Shown here in pieces: positions 52,219 through 63,293 of a stretch of 64,000 nt of DNA (within the stretch, counting starts at the first letter, position 1; every line of letters starts with the position of its first letter). The notes beneath the pieces are model-generated. The model was given only the letters and a program-made list of their open reading frames with translations. It was not told where the DNA came from and searched no databases. The translations under genes and the position numbers were made by a program. Source of the DNA: Pseudo-nitzschia pungens (taxonomy: Eukaryota > Bacillariophyta > Bacillariophyceae > Bacillariales > Bacillariaceae); assembly GCA_037355855.1 (NCBI GenBank), contig CM074760.1:2596501-2660500 (forward strand), written 5' to 3'.

Positions 52219-53648
52219 TTTGGATCCGTCGCAAGTTCTTTCTTTTCGAGAGATTTCGAGACAGTGACCTAGAGCCACCAATATACTCTATTTCAGGAGC
52301 GCAAAACCTTCGTTTGGAGAAAGTACAGAAATCAAACTCTTTATTCACAGTTACAGGACGTTAAGCGAACACTTTAGTACAACTTGATTCGACTTTCAAC
52401 GTTCTATTGTACACGGATCTTTCAAAATGCTCGACAGAGAATCAGAAGAAAGCTTTCTTCTGCGAAACCATCTAGTCTACCTAACTAGGACAATGAGTCC
52501 TTTCCATTCGTATCGATAGTTGCAAGCCCAATTAGCTCTCGAACAGATTTGTCACCACTTACCAAAAGCGATTGTAATTCTCATTTCATCTTTGTCTTCT
52601 GCATTAAATATTTACTAGTGTGCGAGATGCCAAGCATTTGACCTACTCTATCCTAGTAGGCTTGAAGTCACAACCGTGCGGGAGATAAACATTCACATCG
52701 TACTTCGTCGTAAATTTCTGGTTTTCGTGAGGAGGTCAACGAGTAATTATACATTGATTCAATTCATAGTGAGACGAAAATTTCAAGACCGTTGAATAGG
52801 ACACAAACGGGTTCTTATTCTGCTCATCCGAACTCATTTCTTTTGAAAATACAGGGCTTTGCCTCCCCCCTTATGGGCTACGATTGTAATCGATCAGAAT
52901 TGATCAAGAAGATACTTTCATCTTCCTTCAAACTAAATATACCGACTGAGACAACCGCTTATTGAACTCATGTACGTGGCTATCTGTCTTGTTGAGTAGC
53001 ATGAAGCAGCATGTTTCCTGGAGAAAGTACGTAATAGCAAAAATCTCCTCATACATGACTTCTTAAAACACTTACGCGAAAAAACTTAGTACAGACTTTT
53101 CTTCATTACTCATTCACTTTTGATCACTCTTTGTATGATGTACCAAGTGCTCCATCAACATGGTTTCAATCTCAAATCGCACCTAGAACAGTGAATCATC
53201 TTCCCTCGAAACCTTTCAGTTTAGTCGACTATTAAAACATATTCGTTCTATGTATCAGCACACACCATCAACTGAATCTCGCATTGTATTGGGTGTGCAA
53301 TATGTCTGCCTTTGATTAGAGGCCCTATGCTTGAAGTGAAAGATTTCCAAATGATATCATATGTTTCTGGTTTTCGAGAGAAGTTAGAACAAGAATTGTG
53401 AACTTTCATTGGAAGAATAAAATTTTCAAATGTGTAGCACAAACTCATTTGACATTATTTGTCATGGGGACCTTCTTCCACTCAGTCGAAAAGTCGATGA
53501 TTCTTCATTCATTACACAAGCACCTGTAGCGCTATCCTTCTTTTTCTCCCAAAAACTCTAGTACCGGTACTCTTGTAATTGATGAAGATTAATAACAAAC
53601 GTTTATCCCTTGAATACACCACATCAGTCGACCACCTGCGACACGACC
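52219..53648. other. Intergenic spacer, about 1.4 kb
   Basis: AT-rich; I see no gene, repeat array or RNA signal beyond a GTACCGGTACTC word at 53560-53572 near the next gene. Confidence 0.55.
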
Positions 53649-55136
53649 ATGGCGAGCGAGACCATTTCTCCGCCAGCTTCGTGGACAGTAACAGACGTTG
53701 CATCGTGGGCAACGCGAGTGAGACTCGCACCTAAAATTGTTACATCGCTTTTTCAGAACGAAGTTGATGGTGCAACACTTATAACCCTGACCAAATCAGA
53801 CCTTCAATCGGAGCTCGGGATAACGTCCCTACCGGCGAGAAGGTACATGTGGGAACTCATTCGAAGCCTCAAGTCCGAACAGGTGACTTGTGATTATTCG
53901 GTAGCCATTGAAGTTCACGAGCAAGAAATTCAATCTTTGTCCGTCGAGGAAGATTTTTGTGTTGCTACTGAGGGGCCCGATGCAGCCTCTGGGTTTTGTG
54001 TCGATGTCGATGCGTCTTCATTTTCGACTGTTGTTGATGAACTCAACCAAGACGTCCAAAAACAGCGGCAGGTGATAGAAGATCACATGATGGCGTTCAA
54101 TCTACAGAAGATGATGAACAACGGATACGATGTTTGCAAAGATGCAGAACTTGCTCACCAAGAACAAGAACGACTCGATCAGCTTCTCGTACAGGCGGAG
54201 AACGATCGGGAATACGCCGAGAGTCTTGCTGGTGGAAGAGAGCGAGCAGCCGTCGAAGAGAGACGGCGGTTCAATCCTTTTCCAGACGATTTATCCACTC
54301 TATCGCGTACAGACAGTCATGTTTCGTCTCTATTCGGCATGTGCGTCGGGACTTGCGCCGACAACAAAATAAATGTTGCCGAAGCTTTCCGTACCGGAAA
54401 GGTAAAACCAATGAAACTCGGGGTCATTGTTAGTGATGACGAAAGCAGCGACAGCGAAGAGTGGGACTATAAGCCAGCGGCAGTGCCTGGGGCTCTTTTC
54501 AACCTACCCTATATTGAACATTGCAACATATGCTATGAAGAGAACCTGAAAGGTTACATTCTCGCTTGTGGTCATCTTCAGTGCATCGAATGCACGAGAA
54601 AATTGTTTCGGACAGCCCTCGGTGACAATGACATGATCCCTCTTCGTTGCTGCCAAATTCCTATTGATATGAATATCGCCAACGATCTGCTGGAACCAGA
54701 CGAAGCAAAATTTCTCACTCGTTGCGTTCAAGAGAAACAAGCATCGAACAAAATGTATTGTCCGTCGTGCTCGTCGTTCATCAACCTAGATTTGGTGGAT
54801 TCATCCCAAAGCTCGGAGCTGCGTTGTGCGTGCGGTGCAATGATTTGCATCGCTTGCAAAAAGGATGCTCATAGCGGTTTTACTTGCGAAGAAAACCGAG
54901 CGATCAAATCCGGTTCCGACGATCTAGTGTTGAGACTGTCGCGCGAAAAAGGATGGAAGCAGTGCCCAGGGTGCGATGAAATGATCGAGCTCCGTTCGGG
55001 ATGCAACCACATGAAATGCAGCAGGTGCAGACACGAGTTTTGTTATCGTTGTCTTAAGTCTTGGAACACTAGTGGATCTCAGTGTGCGTCGGCCAACTGT
55101 GACTTATGGGATGAAGATCAACTCCTCGAAGGGTGA
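53649..55136 (+). CDS. SAM-domain RBR-type E3 ubiquitin ligase
   Basis: Single exon, 495 residues from ATG 53649 (CGACC-ATG-G). Residues about 10-73 form a SAM domain (WTVTDVASWATRVRLAPKIV, LITLTKSDLQSELGI). A helical middle part follows (VQKQRQVIEDHMMAFNLQKM, QEQERLDQLLVQAENDREYA). From about residue 295 there is a RING1-IBR-RING2 set: RING1 HCNICYEENLKGYILACGHL; IBR YCPSCSSFINL with CACGAMICIACKKDAH; RING2 WKQCPGCDEMIELRSGCNHM then KCSRCRHEFCYRCL. The Cys in SGCNHM is the position of the catalytic thioester Cys in RBR ligases. RBR enzymes accept ubiquitin from an E2 on this Cys before passing it to substrate. A SAM domain fused to an RBR module may mediate oligomerisation or target binding. 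No membrane segments. Confidence 0.9.
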   Translation: MASETISPPASWTVTDVASWATRVRLAPKIVTSLFQNEVDGATLITLTKSDLQSELGITSLPARRYMWELIRSLKSEQVTCDYSVAIEVHEQEIQSLSVEEDFCVATEGPDAASGFCVDVDASSFSTVVDELNQDVQKQRQVIEDHMMAFNLQKMMNNGYDVCKDAELAHQEQERLDQLLVQAENDREYAESLAGGRERAAVEERRRFNPFPDDLSTLSRTDSHVSSLFGMCVGTCADNKINVAEAFRTGKVKPMKLGVIVSDDESSDSEEWDYKPAAVPGALFNLPYIEHCNICYEENLKGYILACGHLQCIECTRKLFRTALGDNDMIPLRCCQIPIDMNIANDLLEPDEAKFLTRCVQEKQASNKMYCPSCSSFINLDLVDSSQSSELRCACGAMICIACKKDAHSGFTCEENRAIKSGSDDLVLRLSREKGWKQCPGCDEMIELRSGCNHMKCSRCRHEFCYRCLKSWNTSGSQCASANCDLWDEDQLLEG

Positions 55137-55462
55137 TAGGTTCGGCAGGAGTCGGGTTGCCCGAATAACCTTTGAGACTGAACACAGAGCGAATGCCGCG
55201 CTTGATTTAGTTTCTTTCCTCATTCTTCAGAAAACGAGAGACAACCATGACAAATAATCATCACATTGACCTTTTGAGCAAACCTCATTGAACCTATGTC
55301 TGTGACAGGCAATCTTTTCAGTTACTCGAAGTGGTTTGCTTCCTGGAGATAGTTAGAAAAATCCGAAGGTTCCTCGTTTATGCCCAAGTACATGTGTGTC
55401 AAACGACTTTAGTGCAACCATTATTTTTGTCTCTCTCTCCCAAAACCATGATGCGCGTTGGA
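55137..55462. other. Spacer between convergent genes
   Basis: 3' flanks of the RBR ligase and the DNA glycosylase. Nothing else seen. Confidence 0.55.
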
Positions 55463-56984
55463 TCACACGGAGCGGCGTTTGACTCTCGTAGAGCGCCGCA
55501 GCGGGGTCTTGGGTGTAGGCTCGGAGGCGGCTTTGGGTTTGGTCGCAGATACGGATTTTGGTTTCGCGGGCAGCGTCGGTGGTCTCGTTTCGGCACCGGC
55601 ACTGGTACCGTCACCGACTCTCGGAGGAGGCGGATTGGCAAACACGCAGTTGTGGTCGGATTCCACCCCGGCCGGCCGCTCCCCCTCCAGCTGCTCTATC
55701 GACCATTGGGGTGACCGGGCCCCCGCCCGCCGCTCGTAGTTCTTCCACAGGTCGAACCAGTAGGCCGTGAACGAATAGGGTTCGTAGCGGGCATAGTGCT
55801 GCCTGGCCGCCGCAAAGACCTCCGCCTTGGAAACCCCGGGCGCCGCCCCGAATTCTTCCTTCCAAAGCCGGACCGTTTCGGTGTCGTACGGATGGGTATC
55901 AAAGTAGCCCATGAGCTGGAGGATGTTGTTTGCCGCAAAGGGTCCGATGCCCTTGAGTCGGAGCAATCGCTTCTGGACGTCCTCGCGGGGGCGGCGGCGG
56001 CGTTCCTGTGTTGGGTTTGGCGATGGAACGTGCCCCTCAAGGTCCCGGGAAAGGTCCAGGCTTCGCTCGACGATCTCGCGGGCCAAGTTCCAGATGTACT
56101 CGCTCCGATACCCGACCCGGCAGTGCTCTCTCAAAAAGTCGGCTCCCACCCCATAGAGTTCGTCCGGGGTCGGAAAGGCCCCGCGTGTTCCCACGAGCCG
56201 GCACAGCTTGGTGTTCATTTCCACCGTCCCGCCCCACTTCATGTTGCAGTTGGTGATGGTCTTGACCATGTCCTCGAAGAGGGTCGGGGACCGGTAGAGC
56301 CTCCCAAAGCCGCGGGCTCTCGCCTCGGGGTGCAGCCCGTGGAATCGCTCCAGGTTCAGGTCGAGGCGGAGCATGCGATCGACCTGCGCGGTCAGCTGGT
56401 GGTGGTGCTCGGGCTCGACGAAGGATTGGAGGGCCACCAGGACGGACCTCGTGCTGCCGGCAGCGCCGCTGGTGGTGGACGTTGTCGTCATCTCAGTCGC
56501 GCCTTGTCCGATGGCCACGAGGACCGTTTGGGTGCCGGTGTTGCTTTTCGCTCTGGTTGTTCTTTGGTTCGCATCGTTGCCGTGTGGGATGGCGTACGTC
56601 AGGGGACGAACCAGAAATCCTTTGTCGTCGCTCTCGGAATAGTCAAGTGGATCCCTTTCGTCGTCGTTGTCGTCGCTGTCGGAAGCCGATGGTGCCGGAA
56701 CCCATCGGTTGGGCGCCAGGCAAAAATATCCGTAGCTGCAAATCGCTTGGGAAAGCGAGAAATCCTCGGGGATGCGGCTTCGGCGGAGCACGATTGGATT
56801 GGTCGCCACACCTGGTGTCTTTGTTGAATCATCCCAGCTGGTGCTTGTTCCGTTCCCACCGCCGTCGCCGTTGTTGTGGAATCCCCCAAAGTACGGATTC
56901 CCCATCAGATGCGCGGGAATGTTATCCGTCGCCACCCAATCCTCCGATGGGGAAGCCCGAGTTGTGCAATCCTCGCCATTGTTT

Positions 56985-57023
<39 letters not shown>

Positions 57024-57307
57024 AGCTCTAGAAGACGACAGTCACCACCGCTGTCGACACCGCCGATCCTGCGTTTTGTGGCGGGCCTGGAATCATTGGA
57101 AAAATATGGAGATCGGTTCGACAACTGCTGCTGCTGCTGCTGCTGCTGAGAGGAAGACAGCAACCGCTTCCTTCGTCCACTTCTGCCGTTGTGACGAATC
57201 ATCATCGTACCGCAAGGAAGGAATCGATGCAAACAGCTTATCCTTTGTTTGGTGAGGCAAGTGATCCGATCCGGTCGATTGACCAAACGACGAGCATGAA
57301 GCACCAT
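55463..57307 (-). CDS. HhH-GPD superfamily DNA glycosylase, plant type
   Basis: Single exon, 614 residues from ATG 57307; Met at about residue 35 is an alternative start. The N-terminus has a poly-Gln run and a poly-Asp run. The core starts with SYGYFCLAPNRWVPAP and proceeds through FHGLHPEARARGFGRLYRSP, TLFEDMVKTITNCNMKWGGT, GAFPTPDELYGVGADFLREH, CRVGYRSEYIWNLAREIV, then the helix-hairpin-helix LRLKGIGPFAANNILQLMG and the Gly-Pro-Asp-loop equivalent FDTHPYDTETVRLWKEEFG. The succession LYRSPTLFEDMVKTI-TNCNMKW is characteristic of an uncharacterised plant and algal HhH-GPD group. These enzymes excise damaged or modified bases; the substrate is unknown. The C-terminus is basic (RRSTRVKRR), compatible with nuclear targeting. 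Large plus-strand ORFs over this gene are shadows. Confidence 0.88.
56996..57028. repeat. GTC/GAC trinucleotide repeat coding for poly-Asp
   Basis: Eleven GAC codons on the minus strand encode the poly-Asp run of the DNA glycosylase. A CTG/CAG run at about 57125-57150 encodes its poly-Gln. Confidence 0.85.
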
Positions 57308-57850
57308 CACTCGTACGAGATGAGTAAGATACTGATCTGATCATCGTCATGATAAAAAACAACGTGAAAAAATACAATGAATGAATCATCATTATTAAAA
57401 TCTCAATCGACAGATTTCTTCTGCCGAGTTGGTAGGGTAACCTCATGTACATACCGCGAGGAGTTTGTATACGTATGTACGTATGTACGGTAGGTACGCA
57501 CGAATCTGAAAGATACCGAACCAATACCGGTAAGATTACCAACTGCGACTGGACGATGAGCTTAGCGAAAAAAAACGTGAGAGGGAGAAAAATAAATCAT
57601 TGTTCCAGAAGGGAATTTCCGAAAAATTGTGATAAAAAATGGAAACAATAAATAATAATAATAATACTTCGTACTAGTAATAATTAGTGGTGCATAATAA
57701 TAATATGATGTAGTCGGACTAAACGTTACCTTACTAACATTAGCTACTAGGAAGCCTTCCATTTCGGACGAGGGAGATGGGTGCTTCGGATTTACTACTT
57801 TCTCCCTTTCTCATCAATCAATTGTCGCAAGCAACTCATTTTCTGAAACA

Positions 57851-58000
57851 ATTTGTGGTGCCCTATCGCCACGGTCATTCATTGAATTATCACCGGAAAA
57901 ATTTTGAGCTGCCCTATCGCCATGGTCATTCATTCAACTATCTCTGAAGAAAATTTTGTGGTGCCCTATCGTAATGATAATTCAATTAGTCCGATCCGGA
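57851..58000. repeat. Three about 51-nt tandem units
   Basis: Units begin near 57851, 57901 and 57953. The key element TGCCCTATCG recurs at periods 51 and 52 (CCCTATCG at 57861, 57912 and 57964), each followed by a TCATTCATT- or TAATTCAATT-like segment and preceded by an AAATTTTG-like segment. Confidence 0.85.
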
Positions 58001-58090
58001 AATAAAGATATTTTTCACATTGAGAGGACAAACAAACATTTATTGATTTCATTTAAGGACAGATTTTGCCGAATACTTGTATGAGAATGG

Positions 58091-58174
58091 ATCCAATTGC
58101 GGATCTTTGATGTCATGTTCCGTGACATAATTATTATTATTTTTTAAAAATCCAAAAGCGGATCTTTGATGTCA
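58091..58174. repeat. Direct repeat with 59-nt period
   Basis: ATCCAATTGCGGATCTTTGA at 58091 and ATCCAAAAGCGGATCTTTGA at 58150, both followed by TGTCA. They lie about 180-260 bases upstream of the seven-exon gene, so could be promoter elements. Confidence 0.8.
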
Positions 58175-58349
58175 AGTCCAGAACATTCTTAATTTCGATC
58201 TCCTGAGGATTTCCTAAAATGCAGTTTTGCGTTCACAAAGGTAATAAAAAAAAGTCAGGGTTTCGTCTGTGTTATTTCTATTCTTGCTCATAATCTCATT
58301 AAACAGGAAACGATCCTGACACATCACCACGCCACCGTTCAGTGTTAAG

Positions 58350-61256
58350 ATGGATACCTCGATCAGAAAGAACGTTTTGAAAAAGGGGCGAAGTTCTCTC
58401 GCTCTTTTGACTCTGACTGTTCTATCTATTTGTGCAGCTCTCTTGGTTGCTGCAAGAGATAATTTCTATCCGCTTCGACCCTCCGGTGATCCGCCCGTTT
58501 CTTTCAACACTTCGGACGAAGACAATGGTCTCTCTGTAGATTCCACTTCTGAAGAATTTGCCTACCTCTCAGAAATGTTGGAACAACAAGACATTGCCCT
58601 GGCTGAGAAAGAGAAAGAATTCGAGATCGAACTGGCAGAGAAACAGAAAGAGTTCGATGAATTACTCGCCCTTTTTCAAGAAAGTCTAAAACATTCTCAT
58701 TCTCATTCTCGTGATCCAAGAAATGGAATTGAGAAAACTCCTCTGCACCACTTGCTTGGATTCGAGAGAAGAAATCTTGCGCCGGAAGGAGCAACGAAAG
58801 AAACAAAGAAAGAGAAAGTCAAGGAGGCAAAGGAGAAAAAGAAGAAGAACAAGAAAGTAAAAGTCAACAAGAAAGACCAAATCGTTGGAAATGAAGGACG
58901 GTCTTTGTATTTCGAAGTACGTAGTGGAGGCAATAGTTTCGGAACATGAAATCTTACAAAAACTTATATCCTCTTTCTCACTTCGAAATGCTTTTGATTT
59001 CCATATTTCAATCTCATGACAGCGAAAATGCAAACCACACGAATTCCTCCAAAACATCAACGATGACTCATCAATTCCATCGAATTATCTCTCTCCACAG
59101 CTCCAGTGGAATTTCAATCGGGGTATTTCTTCAATGACGAAAAGTATTGATGACGACCAATTTCCTGTCTCGGTATCGGTTTTTTCCGTACCGACTCAAA
59201 CTTCGTTTTCAGTTGCGCAACTTTCGATTTCGACTACGACCATAGAACAGATTGAGAACAAAGAGAGACTCCCATTTCTCGAATATACTGGGCAGAATCT
59301 CACAGACCAATGGACAGTTTCAGAAACAACTGCTATAACCAATCTCATTGAATACGAGCAGGACGAGGACACAGGCCTGTACTTCCCAATCCCGAATAGC
59401 AATGATTTTATATACAGCTTGATCGGTCTTGAAAATGGGGAAGTGAATCTATGCAAAGTTTTCATTGGTTCTGCTGTCGATACGACGACTTCATGCCAAT
59501 TCAAAGTGGAAGCATTTGACACAGCTGTCAGCGATATGCTCTATGTTCCCCAGGTAAATGTGTGACAACTGTATTTTTGAACTTGGGTGCAACCGATTTC
59601 AATACGCATACTCATTCCAAAGTCTTTTCGTATTATCTTGATGGATCGGAAAAGAAAAATTTCCTCATAGCTCTCACTGACAAGAACGTTTTGTTGGGCT
59701 ACACTGTGACATGGAGCAATAGTGCTCCCACGTTAAACTATTTTGGGCAGCTAAGTAAGAAAGCCAAAAGCTGTATCACAGTATCTTCTCGGACTTTCAT
59801 CTACTAACTTCTCCGTGATTGTGATTCTTCGTTCTCTGTCGTTCAGACACCTTATCAGAATGCTACGAAGGATCATCCGACACGAGCTCGGACAGCGAGG
59901 ACGGTTGCAACGAGATACCTTCTCCTCGCTCAGTGAGTGGCTTGTGGGTTGACGAAGACAACACCTTTATTTACTTGTGCGCGCCTCAAGGACTCTTGGT
60001 ATTCTCTCTTGACACGAACAATCCAAGTGAACCATTTGTGCAATTTGGAGACAGCTACATCGGCGTAAATTTCTGCGTCCAAAGTGTTCCTACCCCGTAC
60101 GGTCTCTATATTAATAAGCAAGATTTGGTCCTTTTCATTCCCTTCGTACAGTTCGATCCGCGGACTGAAGATGTTCCAGGGTACGCGTTACTGGGCAGTG
60201 CAAACCCAGACGTTTACGTGGTTTACGGAAAGTTTACACCCACTGATGACGTGGGTGCAGCAAGCAGCGATGAAAGTGGTGAAGACACTTATGACTTGAT
60301 CACATCCATCGTAAGTTTCCCATTCCATTGAAGGGGCAGTACCAACCATTGTCATTGGAAATCATGAAAATCTCTCAATAATCAGTTGTATGTTTTGCAC
60401 ACGATACACCCAGGCATTCAGCCCAAATTCAAACAACGTTGTTTCAGGCAAAAGTCCCACTACAGGCGAAGAACAAAGCTTCTATGAAGGAGGTGCTATA
60501 GTCATTTCCACCGTCCGATACACCGACGTTGTTGTTGGAACCGATGGATGCTTGAGCGGCGATTTCAACAAAGAATCCTCGACACCTTCCTACAGCAATG
60601 CTTGTCCGGGTTCAATTGTTCTGAACGATATATGCGCTGGAGAAACCACAAATTTCGCGAATGATATCATCAACGGACCAGTCTACGGTCTTGTTGTGGA
60701 CACAAACATGAACATCTTGACCCAGAACGGAAAGGGAGGTTTATCCTACTTTTCCGTTGGGTACACACCAGGTCATGCTCAATCTGGTGTCTTCTTGGAA
60801 AACCTCGTAAGTCCACACTCGATGACTTGTATTTTGTTAGATCCAGTCATTCGGATCGTGGCAAGTCAATGACTAACGATTTCCTCCATCGATTCTTCCA
60901 CGCTTTGCTGTATTCTTGACAAAGGATAATCCATGCTCTTCAAAAGGGCTATTGATCAAGACTCTTATTGGGCTTGTTCTAGCTGCGGCAGCCTTAGTAA
61001 TTGGCATTGTCGCTCTCCCTGCTGAAGGGGCCGCATTGGCAATTGCTGGTCTTGCTGTTGGAGGGGTGAGAACTTGTTTTGGTGATGTTGATGGTGATGC
61101 GGTGCAATCAATAGCGTTACTCGGCAACCGACAGAAAAAAGTTGTTCTTGGCGTAACCTTTTCCTCACCTCTTTTTCATTTGTTTGTTGCTATGTGCTCC
61201 TTTCACACGTATCCGTGCTTCTGTGTCAGGTCGGCGCCGCCGTCCCATTAGTTTGA
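58350..61256 (+). CDS. Seven-exon membrane protein with coiled coil, Lys-rich linker and beta-rich ectodomain
   Basis: Exons 58350-58916, 59101-59553, 59655-59754, 59847-60310, 60414-60806, 60925-61065 and 61230-61256; introns 184, 101, 92, 103, 118 and 164 nt, all GT-AG. Phases agree throughout, giving 714 residues. Order: signal anchor (LALLTLTVLSICAALLVA); acidic stretch; coiled coil (LAEKEKEFEIELAEKQKEF); Lys-rich linker (KEKVKEAKEKKKKNKKVKV); then a long Cys-containing, beta-strand-rich ectodomain with repeated segments such as DFIYSLIGLENGEVNLCKVF, GLWVDEDNTFIYLCAPQGLL, and GPVYGLVVDTNMNILTQNG, reminiscent of propeller blades; finally a C-terminal hydrophobic segment (TLIGLVLAAAALVIGIVALP) and Ala/Gly tail ending in a 27-nt last exon. 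I do not recognise the family. A cell-surface or wall-linked protein is plausible, with both ends membrane-embedded. Confidence 0.75.
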
Positions 61257-61886
61257 ACTTTGCATGCTCGATGACTTCTATTATTTTAAACCGTGAGTGG
61301 ACGGTTGACATGCATTGAGACAGTATATCCGGTGTCCTCCGGATTGGCTGGTCACACTTATGTCAACAGGAGGCTTGACGAAATTGATTACATTACAAAA
61401 AACAGGAGGTATCGGTCGATTGCTTATTCATGAGGCATCCATCCATCGATACTGTAGCTCTCGCGTCAATATCTACACAATAATCTAGTATTAAAAAATC
61501 TATCATACCCTTCGAGATGAAAGCCATGCGAATAAAGCCTGCCGTTTACTTCGTATTGCTCAGTGCGCTAGCATTGGCGAATTACTGTATTGAATCGCTC
61601 GACGGTTGTTGCTAGCTCTCAAACACACTTTTTCTTGTTTGCACTCCACTGCCGACGAGAAAATCCTGCTAAACAGCTCGGTGTCATCCATTCAGTACTT
61701 TCAATCAGTAGCACTTGAAGTAACCTGCAACGTGTTTTTGTCACGACCTCAACGGAGGCGTTCGCATTGTCCGCAACTCTTTGCTGTGCATGGATGAATT
61801 TTTTTAATGCCCTTGTGGAACGATACGTTTTGCAACACCGAGAACAACTCGTTTCGCAATCCGGCTTCGGCAACACCGACCGCGTT
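61257..61886. other. Spacer between convergent genes
   Basis: About 630 bases with no supported gene or repeat. An 85-codon minus ORF (61619-61876) is not convincing. Confidence 0.55.
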
Positions 61887-62540
61887 CTATCGCGCCGCGT
61901 CGGGGTCGATCCGCGCCAGTTTCTCTTCGACCTGGTCCTTGTTCTCGTCCCGCCTCGTCACGTAGATGATGTGCGCTCCGAAATCCGTAACGACGGGGCC
62001 GACAATGTTGCCGGCGGGTGGAGCGAGGCTCGGGTCGTCGGGAAAGAGGACCTCGTCGAATTCCTTCACCATTTTCCCCTTGCCAAAGAGTCCCAGGTCG
62101 CCCCCCTGATCCCTCGAGGGACAGTCGGACTCTCGCCTCGCCAGTTCGGCAAACACCCCGGGAAGCGGCTCGTCTCCCTCCCCGGCGCGGGCCTGGATCT
62201 CCCCCAGCAAATTTCGGATCGTTCCCAGAACCTCATCCGAGTCGTCGCCCTTGATCAGGATGTGGGATGCTCGGACGCGTTGGTCCTGCGCTCTGAAATC
62301 CTCGTTGGAGAATGCTTTGGCGATCCCATCGAACAATCCCATCGACAGCGCACTGCCCCGAGTAGTAGTTCTGCTACTGCTGCTGCTGCCGTCGTTGGTG
62401 TAGTAGTTGTGGTTGCGGAGCGATTGCAATCCACTCGAACCAAAATGTGGGGTGAATGCGAGCAAGACCTGCGCGTGGGCCAGCAGAGCCACTGCGATGA
62501 CCCACAGGCTTCTTCTTTTGTCGAAATTGAAAAAAACCAT
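61887..62540 (-). CDS. Parvulin-type peptidyl-prolyl isomerase, plastid-targeted
   Basis: Single exon, 217 residues from ATG 62540. The N-terminus is a signal peptide (LWVIAVALLAHAQVLLA) followed at once by F-T-P, the diatom plastid-entry motif (A before F), and a Ser/Thr/Arg-rich transit stretch to about residue 66 (RGSALSMGLFDGI). The parvulin domain follows: VRASHILIKGD, then FAELARRESDCPSRDQGGDL, GLFGKGKMVKEFDEVLF, and FGAHIIYVTRR. These are the conserved parvulin His-Ile-Leu start, the S-x-C/D-x-S-x-x-x-G-G-D-L loop, and the terminal G-x-H-I-I strand. The enzyme isomerises prolyl bonds, here inferred in the plastid stroma because no second lumen signal follows. Compare the lumenal cyclophilin at 5656-6787. 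Confidence 0.9.
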   Translation of the reverse strand: MVFFNFDKRRSLWVIAVALLAHAQVLLAFTPHFGSSGLQSLRNHNYYTNDGSSSSSRTTTRGSALSMGLFDGIAKAFSNEDFRAQDQRVRASHILIKGDDSDEVLGTIRNLLGEIQARAGEGDEPLPGVFAELARRESDCPSRDQGGDLGLFGKGKMVKEFDEVLFPDDPSLAPPAGNIVGPVVTDFGAHIIYVTRRDENKDQVEEKLARIDPDAAR

Positions 62541-63293
62541 CTTGAGATTACGCTGTATGCCGATGACTATTACTGTGTTCTTGTTTTCGTCTCAAGTGGA
62601 ATGGAGTCGGAATAATTGCGGCTGGCGTCGATTTGTAGGAGACACGGCATTGAGTTCACTAATTGCGAAGGAGTCCACAATAGTATCGTAGCGTACACGT
62701 ACGGTAGGCTACGATTTTGAGATTATTTTTTCATGCTATGATCACGAGAAATTGTGAGGTGTTTTTCTTCCGTGGAAGTTGTTCTCTCGTATTACGGGAC
62801 AGTCAAACTAGGAATACGAGTAAGGCCTCACGAGTACGTACGTAACTTACGCGCCTCCTGCTGGTATACGGTGTGCAGAAAGTGCCAGGTAACTTACCAG
62901 TACATACGTATCATACTGTATGATTCCTGGTGAATACGAAGTACAAGTACCGTCCTTCGTACTTCGTAGATCTGAGGCATACACGTAAGTTACTTACCGT
63001 ACCGGTAATCTTGCCCCTCGCAACGAATTCAAGTTTTAACACACAACACAACACACTTGTAACCTTACCGTGTTTTTCCCGCAACAGTTTGAAATCTATT
63101 AAAATTTCTAAAATTGTTCTGGTATTGGTTTGTTTGATTCTTTGTGTATGGTAATCATAACAACACTTTAATTCGTTACATCTATTGTAATAGTATTTTC
63201 TATGTTCTTCTTTCGTTGGTACAGTTGTTTTCGTTTCTATTGGAACCGTCGAGTTCCATCTTGTAGTAATTGCAGAATGAGTGTCTGAGGAGT
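62541..63293. other. Intergenic spacer with dense word clusters
   Basis: Upstream of the parvulin gene and downstream of the RelA/SpoT gene. TACGAAGTACAAGTACCGTCCTTCGTACTTCGTA (62935-62968) is partly palindromic, followed by GTAAGTTACTTACCGTACCGGTAATCTT (62984-63010). No gene. Confidence 0.6.

Larger units (their letters stand above)
57308..58349. other. Divergent spacer with tandem repeats
   Basis: Contains a TACGTATGTACGTATGTACG patch (57470-57488), a TAATAATAATAATACTTCG patch (57648-57670), three about 51-nt units at 57851-58000 and a 59-nt-period duplication at 58091-58175. No supported gene. Confidence 0.6.

Noticed and set aside
55796..56827. 343-codon plus-strand frame opposite the DNA glycosylase
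   Set aside because: Shadow; the minus strand has a complete, recognisable HhH-GPD protein.
59562..59654. Reading frame K-V-F-S-Y-Y-L-D-G-S directly upstream of exon 3 of the seven-exon gene
   Set aside because: It looks protein-like but cannot be joined to exon 2 in phase without a frameshift; an intron of 101 nt ending AAG at 59654 is consistent in phase and length.
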